The position numbers and the translations under genes are program-made. The notes under the pieces are model-generated. The model saw only the letters and a program-made list of their open reading frames with translations. It was not told the origin of the DNA and searched no databases. A stretch of 14,962 nucleotides of DNA from Flavipsychrobacter sp. Its GTDB lineage: Bacteria > Bacteroidota > Bacteroidia > Chitinophagales > Chitinophagaceae. Position 1 is the first letter of the stretch. Each line of letters begins with the position of its first letter. The stretch covers positions 1 to 14,962 of the forward strand of contig JAJNBR010000035.1 in assembly GCA_021156265.1 (NCBI GenBank). Direction: 5' to 3'. Positions 1 to 9,084 of this stretch are shown here, piece after piece.

Positions 1-216
1 GGGCTTCTTCCAGATTTCTACTTATAGATGACGAAAGAGAGCCGCGGAATGTTAGGTGGAAAACCAAAAAAATGGTCATTTACTTTAATAAAACGATCCG
101 GACCATCCAAAACCCCTAAGTTTTTCGGAACTTTGCGGTCTCAAATATATTGGGAAAGGTTGGATGTATTATTTGTTTAACATGTGCTTTCCGGCCTTCG
201 CCCCTTTGAAAACCTA
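1..216. other. Left-edge region upstream of prfC, no supported gene
   Basis: No convincing gene is visible. A forward frame is open from base 3 to a TAA at 117-119 (38 codons, no recognisable motif) and could be the tail of a gene lying to the left. A reverse frame is open from an ATG at 77-79 to the left edge (26 codons), starting with a hydrophobic run, and could be the start of a divergent gene. Neither can be judged without more sequence. The stretch presumably holds the prfC promoter. A perfect TAnnTTTG box lies on the minus strand (142-149), but I see no matching -33 element. Just before prfC, TATTATTTG at 167-175 resembles the -7 box with one extra base. Confidence 0.4.
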
Positions 217-1812
217 ATGAAGTACGATAAAGAGATCAGCCGCAGGCGGACCTTCGCCATCATTTCTCACCCGGATGCCGGTAAAACCACGCTTACGGAG
301 AAATTGCTGTTATTCGGTGGCGCCATACAGGTTGCCGGCGCGGTAAAGAGCAATAAGATCAAAAAGCACGCTACCAGCGACTTTATGGAAATAGAACGCC
401 AGCGTGGTATCTCTGTGGCTACTTCGGTAATGAGCTTTGAGTATAAGGATGTGCTTATCAACCTGCTGGATACACCCGGTCACAAAGACTTTGCGGAAGA
501 TACCTACCGCACCCTGACTGCCGTGGATAGCGTTATCCTGGTGATAGACAGCGTGAATGGTGTTGAGGAACAGACAAGGCGACTGATGGAAGTGTGCCGC
601 ATGAGAGATACACCAGTGATCGTGTTCGTGAACAAAATGGACCGCGACGGTAAATACCCGTTCGACCTGCTGGACGAGATAGAAAAAGAGCTGAATATAT
701 CGCTGCACCCGCTGAGCTGGCCTATCAATATGGGTAAAGAATTCAAAGGTGTCTATAACCTGTACGACCAAAGCCTGAACCTGTTTACCGCCAGCCAGAA
801 GGCTACTGAAGATAATACAGTCCCCATTCCTAACCTGGCAGATAAACTGCTGGATGATAAAGTAGGCGAGCGTGATGCCCAACAGCTGCGCGAGGACGTG
901 GAGCTTTTGGAGGGTGTGTATGGTGAGCTGGATCCGCAGGCATATGCTGAAGGCAAAGTAGCGCCTGTGTTCTTTGGTTCAGCGGTCAACAACTTTGGGG
1001 TCAAAGAATTGCTCGATACATTTATTCGTATAGCGCCGCAGCCGTTGGGCCGCGCCACGGATAAGCGTATCGTGGAGCCAAACGAAGACAAGTTCACCGG
1101 GTTTATTTTCAAGATACACGCTAACCTTGATCCGCGCCACCGCGACCGTATCGCGTTCCTGCGTGTGTGCTCAGGCAAGTTTGAAAGGAACAAATACTTC
1201 CGTCATACCCGTATCGAGAAAGATGTACGCTTCAGCAACCCTTATTCATTCCTTGCTCGTGAAAAAGATGTGATCGAAGAAGCATACCCCGGCGACGTGG
1301 TAGGTTTGTTTGATACCGGCAACTTTAAAATAGGTGATACGCTGACCGAGGGCGAAAATCTGCAGTTCACAGGTATCCCTACTTTCTCGCCGGAGCTATT
1401 TAAAGAGCTGGTGAATAAGGACCCGATGAAGACTAAGCAACTGGAAAAGGGTATCCGTCAGCTTACGGACGAAGGTGTTGCCCAGTTGTTCACACAGCAT
1501 GGTGGCAACCGCAAGATCATCGGTTGTGTAGGTGAACTGCAATTTGAGGTGATACAGTACCGCCTGTTGCAGGAGTATGGTGCTTCATGTTCTTTTGTTC
1601 CTCTGGCGTTCTATAAAGCCTGCTGGATAACCGGTGATAAAAAAGCCATTGAAGATTTCGTACGCTTTAAGCAAAGCAATGTGATGGAAGATAAGGATGG
1701 CAACCTGGTGTACCTGGCACAGAGCGAATGGTTCCTGAATACAGAAAGGCAAAACAACCCGAAGATCGAATTCCATTTTACCAGTGAGTTCAAGACTGCG
1801 ATGCAGAATTAA
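217..1812 (+). CDS. prfC: Peptide chain release factor 3 (RF3)
   Basis: RF3 is the translational GTPase that recycles RF1/RF2 from the ribosome after peptide release. The 531-residue product is close to the 529 residues of the E. coli protein. The GTPase motifs are in order: P-loop SHPDAGKT at about residues 17-24, the RQRGIS switch I segment at about 61-66, DTPGH at 85-89 and NKMD at 139-142. These match RF3 rather than EF-G, and the C-terminal part is of RF3 type. I chose the ATG at 217 because the first residues then align directly with the family's conserved RRTFAIISHPDAGKTT start. An in-frame GTG at 184 would add 11 residues with no family support. There is no clear Shine-Dalgarno sequence, as is usual in Bacteroidota. 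An intrinsic terminator follows 22 bases after the stop, so the gene appears to end its own transcription unit. Confidence 0.97.
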   Translation: MKYDKEISRRRTFAIISHPDAGKTTLTEKLLLFGGAIQVAGAVKSNKIKKHATSDFMEIERQRGISVATSVMSFEYKDVLINLLDTPGHKDFAEDTYRTLTAVDSVILVIDSVNGVEEQTRRLMEVCRMRDTPVIVFVNKMDRDGKYPFDLLDEIEKELNISLHPLSWPINMGKEFKGVYNLYDQSLNLFTASQKATEDNTVPIPNLADKLLDDKVGERDAQQLREDVELLEGVYGELDPQAYAEGKVAPVFFGSAVNNFGVKELLDTFIRIAPQPLGRATDKRIVEPNEDKFTGFIFKIHANLDPRHRDRIAFLRVCSGKFERNKYFRHTRIEKDVRFSNPYSFLAREKDVIEEAYPGDVVGLFDTGNFKIGDTLTEGENLQFTGIPTFSPELFKELVNKDPMKTKQLEKGIRQLTDEGVAQLFTQHGGNRKIIGCVGELQFEVIQYRLLQEYGASCSFVPLAFYKACWITGDKKAIEDFVRFKQSNVMEDKDGNLVYLAQSEWFLNTERQNNPKIEFHFTSEFKTAMQN

Positions 1813-1833
1813 TAACTCGTCTTAACGATATAG

Positions 1834-1859
1834 AAAAGGCTGCATTGCGCAGCCTTTTT
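1834..1859 (+). terminator. Intrinsic terminator of prfC
   Basis: A perfect 10-base-pair stem pairs AAAAGGCTGC (1834-1843) with GCAGCCTTTT (1849-1858) around a five-base loop, and the descending arm runs into a T tract (1855-1859). It begins 22 bases after the prfC stop codon. This is a textbook Rho-independent terminator for the plus strand. Confidence 0.9.
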
Positions 1860-1876
1860 CATTTTTGGTATATTTA
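1845..1876 (+). promoter_or_regulatory. Candidate Bacteroidota-type promoter for the methyltransferase
   Basis: TATATTTA at 1869-1876 matches the -7 consensus TAnnTTTG in all but the last base. A TTG at 1845-1847, within the loop of the prfC terminator, sits 21 bases upstream, about the expected spacing for the -33 element. The site lies only 4 bases before the chosen ATG, so the transcript would be nearly leaderless. The motifs are short and AT-rich, so chance occurrence is quite possible. Confidence 0.25.
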
Positions 1877-1880
1877 TGTC

Positions 1881-2708
1881 ATGCCTCATTTTTTAGAATA
1901 CCAGTTTACTGATAGCCCTGAATTCGTCGCCACCTTCGACGAATTACCCTTATGGAGCGCACCATTTGGTTTGATGCTGTTGAAACATGTGGAGCTGAAA
2001 CCGGATATGACCGTGCTGGATATCGGTTCAGGTGCCGGTTTCCCTTTAATAGAGCTGGCGCAACGTTTAGGCAATAGCTGCAAGTGCTATGGTATCGACC
2101 CATGGAAGAATGCCAATGAGCGAGCAAAGCAAAAACTGAAGAATTACGAGGTGGAGAATGTGGAGATAGTAGATGGTTCTGCCGCTGAACTTTCATTTGA
2201 GGATAACAGCGTTGACCTCATAGTTTCGAATCTTGGTATCAACAATTTTGACGATCCGGCTGCAGTGTTTAAAGAATGCGGGCGGGTGTTGAAGCCCGGA
2301 GGCAAGCTATGTCTTACTACTAATGTTGATGGACATTGGGCGGAATTTTATGGCGTCTTCGAGCAAACGCTCAAAGAACTGCAAATGAATGAAGCTCTGG
2401 AAAAGCTCGATATACACCAGCGTCACCGCGGCTCGGAAGGGTCTATTTCCGGATTATTTTTAGTGGCAGGCTTGCGGGTGACCAGGTATTTTGAAGACAG
2501 CTTTGATATGAGGTTTCTCGACGGCACTGCTCTGCTCAATCATTCTTTCATAAAGCTGGGCTGGCTGGCAGGGTGGAAAGATATTGTAGAGGTAGAAGAG
2601 CATGAAAAAGTGTTTAGTGCGCTTGAAAAGAACCTGAATGAATATGCACAGGCAAATGGAGAACTTCGGTTGACTGTGCCTATGTTGTATATTGAGGGAG
2701 TAAAATAA
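1881..2708 (+). CDS. Class I SAM-dependent methyltransferase
   Basis: The 275-residue product is a Rossmann-fold methyltransferase of the Methyltransf_11/25 type. Motif I, VLDIGSGAG, lies at residues 45-53; the acidic end of strand beta 2, GIDPW, at 71-75; the motif IV region, DLIVSNLGINNF, at about 112-123; and the post-motif segment with LKPGGKL at 137-143. The substrate cannot be read from the sequence. The roughly 125 residues after the Rossmann core probably provide substrate recognition and match nothing I know. The ATG at 1881 is preferred; the frame is open back to a TTG at 1845, but that lies inside the prfC terminator. The stop is only 2 bases from the stop of the opposite-strand O-methyltransferase, so the two genes converge with no spacer. 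No signal peptide is present, so it is cytoplasmic. Confidence 0.85.
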   Translation: MPHFLEYQFTDSPEFVATFDELPLWSAPFGLMLLKHVELKPDMTVLDIGSGAGFPLIELAQRLGNSCKCYGIDPWKNANERAKQKLKNYEVENVEIVDGSAAELSFEDNSVDLIVSNLGINNFDDPAAVFKECGRVLKPGGKLCLTTNVDGHWAEFYGVFEQTLKELQMNEALEKLDIHQRHRGSEGSISGLFLVAGLRVTRYFEDSFDMRFLDGTALLNHSFIKLGWLAGWKDIVEVEEHEKVFSALEKNLNEYAQANGELRLTVPMLYIEGVK

Positions 2709-2710
2709 CT

Positions 2711-3382
2711 CTAGTTCACCACGGCTATCGCCATACCATCGTATTCTTTCAAGCCAACCATTTGCAGGATAGTTGCGGTTACTGCTTTGTTTTTCGATAA
2801 TGCTTTGTTGAAACGTTGTACGCCTAATACTGCGGGGTCTGAACTGTTCTCTTCTAACACTTTGCCGTTGCGCACTACATTGTCGGCTACGATGATGGTG
2901 CCCGGGCGCGACATGCTCAATGCCAGCGCGAAGTATTCGGTATACGGTGGCTTATCTGCATCCATGAACACCATGTCGAAGGTGTGCTTATTTTCTGCTT
3001 TCAGTTGTTGGAGGATGTCAATGGCTTTGCCTGTCCTGATCTCGATCTTATCTGTTAACCCAGCCTTTGCTATGTTGGCTTTGGCAATGGCTACATTGTT
3101 CTCGTCGTATTCGATCGTGATCACCTTTCCGCCGGCAGGTAACGCCCTTGCCAGCCAGATGGTGCTGTACCCGCCAAGTGTTCCCAGCTCGAGAACTGTT
3201 TTAGCATTACACATCTTCGCCAGTACCTGCAGCAGCTTTCCCTGGTTGGCCGATATACCTCCGAGTGGCATTTTGGAATTGCCGTCTAGCAGGGATTGTT
3301 CGATACCCGACAGGACTTCCTCTTCGGGAGCAAACAGGGAATTGATATAGTGGTCGGTTTTTTCAAAAATGGAGTTGTCCAT
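2711..3382 (-). CDS. Class I O-methyltransferase, family 3 (catechol/caffeoyl-CoA OMT-like)
   Basis: The 223-residue product is of the size and pattern of the COG4122 / Methyltransf_3 family, which transfers methyl groups from SAM to hydroxyls of catechol-like acceptors using a divalent metal. Visible motifs are the SAM-binding VLELGTLGGYST (about residues 63-74), the acidic residue in TIEYD (about 89-93) that should bind the SAM ribose, the metal-binding DADK (141-144) and the second metal site ADN (166-168). D141, D167 and N168 are therefore the expected metal ligands, and all are present. The physiological acceptor is unknown. It lies divergently from the M13 peptidase gene, sharing a 126-base upstream region, and converges on the unrelated methyltransferase. 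No signal peptide; cytoplasmic. Confidence 0.92.
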   Translation of the reverse strand: MDNSIFEKTDHYINSLFAPEEEVLSGIEQSLLDGNSKMPLGGISANQGKLLQVLAKMCNAKTVLELGTLGGYSTIWLARALPAGGKVITIEYDENNVAIAKANIAKAGLTDKIEIRTGKAIDILQQLKAENKHTFDMVFMDADKPPYTEYFALALSMSRPGTIIVADNVVRNGKVLEENSSDPAVLGVQRFNKALSKNKAVTATILQMVGLKEYDGMAIAVVN

Positions 3383-3455
3383 AGAGTGAAGATAAAACGG
3401 AAGACAGGCATAGGGCTGTTAAGGTTTTGTTTATTACCCAACGGTTCATCCAGCA

Positions 3456-3487
3456 TTGCATCAAATGCCCGAAAACGTTTAATTTAG
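3456..3487 (+). promoter_or_regulatory. Candidate promoter for the M13 peptidase gene
   Basis: TTG at 3456-3458 and TAATTTAG at 3480-3487 (one mismatch to the Bacteroidota -7 box TAnnTTTG) are 21 bases apart, close to the usual spacing. The box ends 21 bases before the ATG at 3509. The site lies in the 126-base divergent region between the O-methyltransferase and the peptidase. I found no equally good site for the minus-strand gene. Confidence 0.35.
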
Positions 3488-3508
3488 CCGGCTATACACA
3501 AATCTATA

Positions 3509-5548
3509 ATGAAACCAATTCTTTACGGGGCACTGGCTACGGCTGCACTGCTTGCATCCTGCACAGGAAGCGATAAAAAGGAAACGAAGAAAGAAGATAT
3601 CGTTGTCCTGAACAGGGATACCACCATTAATCCTGCCGACGACTTCTTTGAGTACGCTGTCGCCGGCTGGAGCAAGAAAAACCCTATACCTGCAGAAGAA
3701 TCCAGCTGGGGTATTGCTCACCTGGTGCAGAATGAGCTGTACAGTCGCCTGCGCAAGATCAATGAAGATGCCGTTAAGGCAAACGCTAAATCAGGCGCCG
3801 ACCAGCAGATAGGTGATTTCTGGTACAGTGGCATGGACTCAGTGAACATAGACAAGCAAGGTGTTGAACCGCTACGCGAAGAACTGAATAAGATCAACGC
3901 CATGCAAACGCCCAAAGACGTGATGGCAATGTCGGCCCGTATGCATACTTACGGCGTGGGGGTGTTTTATGGTGAAGGTGTAGGCCAGGATGCTAAAGCC
4001 AGCGATGTGATGGCATATTACCTGTCGCAGGGCGGTATCGGTCTTCCTAACCGCGATTACTACTTCAATACAGACGAGCGTACAACTAAGATCCGCAACG
4101 AGTACCCCAATTATATTTCACGTGTGTTTCAATTGATGGGCGCGGATAGCACCACGGCTAAAGCAAAAGCGGAAGCAATAGTAGCCATGGAGAAGCAGCT
4201 TGCTTCCCAGTCCCGCAAGCTGGAAGCTTTACGCGATCCGTACGCCAACTACAACAAGATCGCAATATCAGAGCTGCAGAAAAAACTGTCGCCGGGTATT
4301 GAATGGCCTGTGTACCTGCAGCAGATGGGTGTGAAACATGTGGACAGCGTAATCATTGGTCAGCCGGAGTTTTTCAAGCAGCTGGATAAGGTTGTAGCTA
4401 CTGAGAAAATGCAAACGCTGAAGGACTATATGACCTTCCACCTGGTACGCACTTTTGCCAGCTACCTGAGCAAGCCCTATTTCGACAACCATTTCAATTT
4501 TTATAGCAAGCTGATCCGCGGTGCTGAGCAGCCACGCCCCCGCTGGAAACGCGTACTCGATGCTGAAGAAGCGGCTATGGGTGAAGCCCTGGGCCAACTG
4601 TTCGCGAAAGAGTATTTCAACGAAACAGCCAAGAAGCGCTACGAGGACATGGTGGAGAATGTCCGCACCGCCTATAAAGCCAGGATCGAAAAGCTGGACT
4701 GGATGACAGACAGCACCAAACAAAAAGCGCTGGCTAAACTGGCGACCATTACTAAAAAAGTAGGCTACCCTAACAAGTGGAAGGACTTCTCTGCCCTGAA
4801 AGTTGACCGGAGTTCTTATGTAATGAATGCCCTGCGCGCTAACGAGTGGTGGAATACCTACGATATGAACAAGCTGGGTAAGCCCGTAGACCGTGAAGAA
4901 TGGGAAATGACGCCGCAGACCTACAATGCCTACTACAATCCATCAAACAACGAGATCGTACTGCCTGCCGGTATTTTCACTGTTCCGGGTTACAGGGACG
5001 AAGAACTGGATGATGCACTTGTATATGGTTATGCAGGCGCTTCTACCATCGGTCACGAGATCACCCACGGTTTTGACGATGAAGGTCGCCAGTTTGATGC
5101 CAAAGGCAACCTTCAAAATTGGTGGACAGCGAAAGATGAGGAAGAGTTCAAAAAACGCGCTGAAGTATTGGTGCAGCAATTCAACAACATGATGCCCGTG
5201 GATACCCAACGTATCAACGGCAGGGCTACCCTTGGCGAGAACCTGGCTGACCTTGGCGGCCTGCTGATTGGGCTGGATGCTTTCAAACAAACCGAGACCT
5301 ACAAGAAAGGTGAAAAGATAAATGGCTATACGCCGCTGCAGCGTTATTTCCTGGGTTACGCCCTGGGCTGGATGTACCAGATACGCAAGGAGCAGCTGGC
5401 CAGCCAACTGCTTACAGACGTGCACTCACCGGCTAAATACCGCGTAAATGGTCCGTTGCCGAACGTGCCGGAGTTTTACGAAGCCTTCAACGTAAAACCG
5501 GGGAACAAAATGTACCTGCCGGACAGCCTGCGGGTAAGATTGTGGTAA
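3509..5548 (+). CDS. pepO: M13 family zinc metallopeptidase lipoprotein (PepO/neprilysin-like)
   Basis: This is a 679-residue endopeptidase of family M13, predicted to cleave oligopeptides in the envelope. A short signal sequence ends in the lipobox LASC with Cys18. This is the only cysteine in the protein, which supports lipidation and rules out the disulfides of animal neprilysins. The N-terminal M13 domain covers roughly residues 40-420. The peptidase domain carries the substrate-binding NAYYN (473-477), the zinc motif HEITH (516-520, catalytic Glu517) and GENLAD (576-581), with Glu577 as third zinc ligand and Asp581 as the supporting acid. Every key residue is intact. The length is typical for bacterial members. 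The C-terminus ends in RLW, where eukaryotic relatives have a Cys-x-x-Trp ending. The residues after Cys18 mix acidic and lysine residues, so surface export cannot be decided. The gene is single and closed by its own terminator. Confidence 0.96.
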   Translation: MKPILYGALATAALLASCTGSDKKETKKEDIVVLNRDTTINPADDFFEYAVAGWSKKNPIPAEESSWGIAHLVQNELYSRLRKINEDAVKANAKSGADQQIGDFWYSGMDSVNIDKQGVEPLREELNKINAMQTPKDVMAMSARMHTYGVGVFYGEGVGQDAKASDVMAYYLSQGGIGLPNRDYYFNTDERTTKIRNEYPNYISRVFQLMGADSTTAKAKAEAIVAMEKQLASQSRKLEALRDPYANYNKIAISELQKKLSPGIEWPVYLQQMGVKHVDSVIIGQPEFFKQLDKVVATEKMQTLKDYMTFHLVRTFASYLSKPYFDNHFNFYSKLIRGAEQPRPRWKRVLDAEEAAMGEALGQLFAKEYFNETAKKRYEDMVENVRTAYKARIEKLDWMTDSTKQKALAKLATITKKVGYPNKWKDFSALKVDRSSYVMNALRANEWWNTYDMNKLGKPVDREEWEMTPQTYNAYYNPSNNEIVLPAGIFTVPGYRDEELDDALVYGYAGASTIGHEITHGFDDEGRQFDAKGNLQNWWTAKDEEEFKKRAEVLVQQFNNMMPVDTQRINGRATLGENLADLGGLLIGLDAFKQTETYKKGEKINGYTPLQRYFLGYALGWMYQIRKEQLASQLLTDVHSPAKYRVNGPLPNVPEFYEAFNVKPGNKMYLPDSLRVRLW

Positions 5549-5569
5549 TATTTTTCCTTATAAGTGTGG

Positions 5570-5597
5570 ACGCCGGTGTAATTTCGCCGGCGTTTTT
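5570..5597 (+). terminator. Intrinsic terminator after the M13 peptidase gene
   Basis: A perfect 7-base-pair GC-rich stem pairs ACGCCGG (5570-5576) with CCGGCGT (5587-5593) around a ten-base loop, followed by a run of five T (5593-5597). It begins 21 bases after the stop codon. It separates the peptidase from the pyruvate carboxylase, which must therefore have its own promoter in 5598-5646. I could not identify that promoter convincingly. Confidence 0.85.
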
Positions 5598-5646
5598 ATT
5601 TGGCATAGAATTTATCGTATTCTTTATAGAGCTCATTACTTAGCAT

Positions 5647-8600
5647 ATGCACATCAGGAAACTACTCATCGCCAACAGGGGAGAGATCTCCATCCGCATC
5701 TCCCGCGCCGCAACAGAATTGAACATTCCGACGGTAGCCGTTTATACCTACGAAGACCGTTATTCCCTGCACCGCTACAAGGCCGACGAAGCCTACCAGC
5801 TGGGTGCGGATAATGAGCCGCTGAAACCATACCTGGACATTGACGCTCTGATAACTATTGCCAAAGAATCGGGCGCAAATGCCATTCATCCCGGTTACGG
5901 ATTCCTGTCTGAGAACGCAACTTTTGCAAGCAAGTGTGCGGAGAACGGCATCATCTTCGTTGGTCCGCGGCCGGACGTGATGTCTGCGCTGGGCGACAAG
6001 GTGACGGCGAAAGAAGTAGCGAAAAAAGCCGGTATTCCCATTATAGAAAGTAGCGAACAGCAGCTCGATACAGAGGAAACAGCTTTGAGCGAGGCTGCAC
6101 GCATTGGCTACCCGCTAATGCTGAAAGCCGCTGCCGGCGGTGGTGGGCGTGGCATGCGCGTGGTGCGGAACGAAGAAGAACTAAAAAAGTCGTTTCACGA
6201 GGCGAGGAGTGAAGCAAAAAATGCTTTCGGTGATGATACCGTGTTCCTTGAAAAATTTGTAGAGAATCCCAAGCATATAGAAGTGCAGATAGCTGCCGAT
6301 AATCACGGCAACATCGTTCACCTCTACGAGCGTGACTGCTCTGTGCAGCGCCGTTTCCAGAAAGTGGTAGAGATCGCACCTTCGGTGAACCTACGCGATG
6401 ATACACGCGAAAAGTTGTATGAATATGCAGTGAAGATCGCGACTGCGGTGAACTATAACAACCTTGGTACGGTAGAGTTCCTGGTGGATGCTGCTGGTGA
6501 TATTTACTTCATTGAAGTGAATCCCCGGATACAGGTGGAGCACACGGTCACTGAAATGATAACCGGTGTGGACCTGATAAAGACACAACTGTATGTCGCT
6601 TCAGATTACAGGCTGTCAGATCGCGAGATCGGATTGGGTGATCAAAACGCTATCAAGAAAGATGGTTTTGCCATACAGTGCCGTATCACTACTGAAGACC
6701 CGATAAATAATTTCAAGCCGGACTATGGCACACTGGTAACCTACCGCAATGCTACAGGCTTCGGCGTACGTCTTGACGAGGGTAGCACATATCCCGGCAT
6801 GAAGATCAGCCCGTTCTTCGATTCGATGTTGGTGAAAGTAAGTACCTGGGGTAACAGCCTGTTTGATGCTTCGCAGAAAATGCATCGTGCGCTGCGTGAG
6901 TTCAGGATACGTGGTGTAAAGAGCAATATCCAGTTCCTCGAAAACCTTATTACTCATAAAGAGTTCTATGCAGGCAATGCGACGGTTGGCTTTATACAGG
7001 AGCATCCCGAGCTATTCGAATTCGTAGTTCGCCAGGACAGGGGCACCAGGATGCTTAACTTCCTTGCCGATGTGACCATCAATGGCAATCCTGATGTCAA
7101 AGTAAAAGATCCCGAAAAGAAATTTGAAAAGCCAGCAGTGCCGGAGGCGACTGGTTTGAATTATCCAAAAGGCACCAAAGATCTGCTGGCTGAACTTGGG
7201 CCTGAAAAATTCAGCGAATGGCTGCGTAACGAAAAGCAGATACACTATACTGATACCACTTTCCGCGATGCACACCAGTCGCTGCTGGCCACGCGCATGC
7301 GTACCTATGATATGCTGAAAGTGGCCAAACACTTTGCGAAGCTGCATCCGCAAACATTCAGCATGGAAGTGTGGGGTGGTGCCACATTCGATGTTTGTAT
7401 CCGTTTCTTGCGGGAAGACCCTTGGAAACGCCTTGAGCTACTGCGTGCAGCGATACCCAATATACTGTTGCAAATGCTGATACGCGGATGCAATGGCGTG
7501 GGTTATGCTGCTTATCCGGACAACCTGATCGAGAAGTTTGTTGAACAATCGTGGGAGAAAGGTGTCGATATCTTTCGCATTTTCGATTCGCTGAACTGGA
7601 TGGAGAATATAGCCCCGTGTATAGAGATGGTACGCAAGCGCACGAAAGGCATAGCAGAAGGCGCGCTTTGTTATACAGGCGATATACTCGATCCTAAACG
7701 CACTAAATATACGCTCGACTATTATCTGCGCCTGGCTAAAGACCTGGAGAATGCCGGTTCGCATATCTTGGCTATTAAAGACATGTCGGGCCTGCTGAAG
7801 CCGTATGCTGCTAAAGAACTGGTAACCGCTTTGAAAGAAACGGTGAAAATTCCTGTGCATCTACATACGCACGATACCTCATCACTTCAGCCTGCTACTT
7901 ACCTGATGGCTATAGAGGCTGGTGTAGACGTGGTGGATTGCGCTATGGGTTCCTTGAGCGGGCTCACCTCGCAACCCAACTTCAGCGCTATAGTAGAAAT
8001 GATGAAATTTCACAAGCGCGAGAATGAATACGATATCAAATCGCTCAATCAGTTCTCTAATTATTGGGAGGCTGTGCGTGAGTACTATTATCCATTTGAA
8101 TCGGGTCTGAAATCCAGCGCTGCAGAAGTGTTTCAGCACGAGATACCCGGCGGGCAGTATTCTAACTTGAAACCGCAGGCCGTAGCCCTGGGCCTCGGCG
8201 ACAAGTTTGAAGACATCAAAGACATGTACGCAATTGTCAACGACATGTTTGGGGATATTGTGAAAGTGACACCAAGTTCGAAAGTGGTGGGAGATATGGC
8301 GCAATTCATGGTAGCCAATAACCTGACGCGTGAAGATGTATATAAGAAAGGCGAGAACATCTCCTTCCCTGAATCTGTTCAGGAGTTCTTTATGGGTTCT
8401 ATTGGCCAGCCGGAAGGTGGGTTGCCTAATGATCTACAGAAGATCATTCTAAAAGATAAAAAACCATTTACAGAAAGACCGGGTACACATTTACCGCCCG
8501 TGGACTTTGATAAAGAGTTGGCTGCGTTCCAGCAAAAATTCGGCGAAGACCTAACCCTTTGTGATTTTTTATCCTACAAATTTTACCCGAAGGTGTTTGA

Positions 8601-9084
8601 AGAAGGACTGAAATTCTGGAGAGAATATGGTGACGTGTCCGTAGTGCCAACTCCGTTGTTCTTCTATGGTATGAAGGCCGGCCAGGAAACTACCATTGAG
8701 ATCAGCAAGGGTAAAACGCTGCTGATACGCTTACTTAGCATCGGCCCTGTTGATGATAAAGGTAAACGCACCGTATTCTTCAAGCTGAATGGCCAGACAC
8801 GCAACGTTGAAATATCAGACAGGTCGGTGAAAGTGGTGAAGGCTGAGAACCGAAAGATAGATCAGAGCAATGGTAAACACATAGGTGCTCCATTGCAAGG
8901 TCTGTTATCGAGACTGTTGGTAAAGAAAGATGAGCCAGTAAAGAAAAACCAGCCGCTGTTTGTGATCGAGGCGATGAAGATGGAGACGGTGATCGCAGCA
9001 CCGCACGATGGCAACATACGCGACATTGCGCTGGGTGAAGGTACCCTGGTAAATACTAACGATCTTGTATTGGAACTTAACTGA
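5647..9084 (+). CDS. pyc: Pyruvate carboxylase, single-chain, biotin-dependent
   Basis: The 1145-residue enzyme makes oxaloacetate from pyruvate, bicarbonate and ATP, refilling the TCA cycle and supplying gluconeogenesis. The biotin carboxylase domain spans about residues 1-450: LLIANRGEI at 6-14, the ATP-grasp glycine loop GGGGRGM at 164-170, and catalytic EVNPRIQVEH with Glu290, Asn292, Arg294 and Glu298. The carboxyltransferase domain spans about 530-800: RDAHQS from Arg540 with metal ligand Asp541, the probable carbamylated lysine Lys711 in IKDMSG, and metal ligands His740 and His742 in HLHTHD. A pyruvate carboxylase-specific C-terminal region follows, then the biotinyl domain with Lys1111 in EAMKMET as the biotin site. 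The order BC-CT-BCCP in one chain identifies pyruvate carboxylase rather than acetyl- or propionyl-CoA carboxylase. All catalytic residues are present. The last 8 bases overlap the end of ispH on the other strand. Confidence 0.98.
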   Translation: MHIRKLLIANRGEISIRISRAATELNIPTVAVYTYEDRYSLHRYKADEAYQLGADNEPLKPYLDIDALITIAKESGANAIHPGYGFLSENATFASKCAENGIIFVGPRPDVMSALGDKVTAKEVAKKAGIPIIESSEQQLDTEETALSEAARIGYPLMLKAAAGGGGRGMRVVRNEEELKKSFHEARSEAKNAFGDDTVFLEKFVENPKHIEVQIAADNHGNIVHLYERDCSVQRRFQKVVEIAPSVNLRDDTREKLYEYAVKIATAVNYNNLGTVEFLVDAAGDIYFIEVNPRIQVEHTVTEMITGVDLIKTQLYVASDYRLSDREIGLGDQNAIKKDGFAIQCRITTEDPINNFKPDYGTLVTYRNATGFGVRLDEGSTYPGMKISPFFDSMLVKVSTWGNSLFDASQKMHRALREFRIRGVKSNIQFLENLITHKEFYAGNATVGFIQEHPELFEFVVRQDRGTRMLNFLADVTINGNPDVKVKDPEKKFEKPAVPEATGLNYPKGTKDLLAELGPEKFSEWLRNEKQIHYTDTTFRDAHQSLLATRMRTYDMLKVAKHFAKLHPQTFSMEVWGGATFDVCIRFLREDPWKRLELLRAAIPNILLQMLIRGCNGVGYAAYPDNLIEKFVEQSWEKGVDIFRIFDSLNWMENIAPCIEMVRKRTKGIAEGALCYTGDILDPKRTKYTLDYYLRLAKDLENAGSHILAIKDMSGLLKPYAAKELVTALKETVKIPVHLHTHDTSSLQPATYLMAIEAGVDVVDCAMGSLSGLTSQPNFSAIVEMMKFHKRENEYDIKSLNQFSNYWEAVREYYYPFESGLKSSAAEVFQHEIPGGQYSNLKPQAVALGLGDKFEDIKDMYAIVNDMFGDIVKVTPSSKVVGDMAQFMVANNLTREDVYKKGENISFPESVQEFFMGSIGQPEGGLPNDLQKIILKDKKPFTERPGTHLPPVDFDKELAAFQQKFGEDLTLCDFLSYKFYPKVFEEGLKFWREYGDVSVVPTPLFFYGMKAGQETTIEISKGKTLLIRLLSIGPVDDKGKRTVFFKLNGQTRNVEISDRSVKVVKAENRKIDQSNGKHIGAPLQGLLSRLLVKKDEPVKKNQPLFVIEAMKMETVIAAPHDGNIRDIALGEGTLVNTNDLVLELN

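Noticed and set aside
184..216. GTG start for prfC giving 11 extra residues
   Set aside because: RF3 proteins begin shortly before the RRTFAIISHPDAGK motif, which fits the ATG at 217.
310..882. A 190-codon minus-strand open frame opposite prfC
   Set aside because: It lies wholly antisense to a clearly conserved GTPase domain and its translation shows no motif; high-GC third positions of the real gene explain it.
2787..3350. A 187-codon plus-strand open frame opposite the O-methyltransferase
   Set aside because: The minus-strand frame carries every family motif, and the plus-strand translation is serine-rich and featureless.
5599..5646. A promoter for pyc combining TTTG at 5599-5602 with TATTCTTTA near 5618
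   Set aside because: The spacing is about 15 bases and the downstream box does not fit TAnnTTTG, so the evidence is too weak to list.
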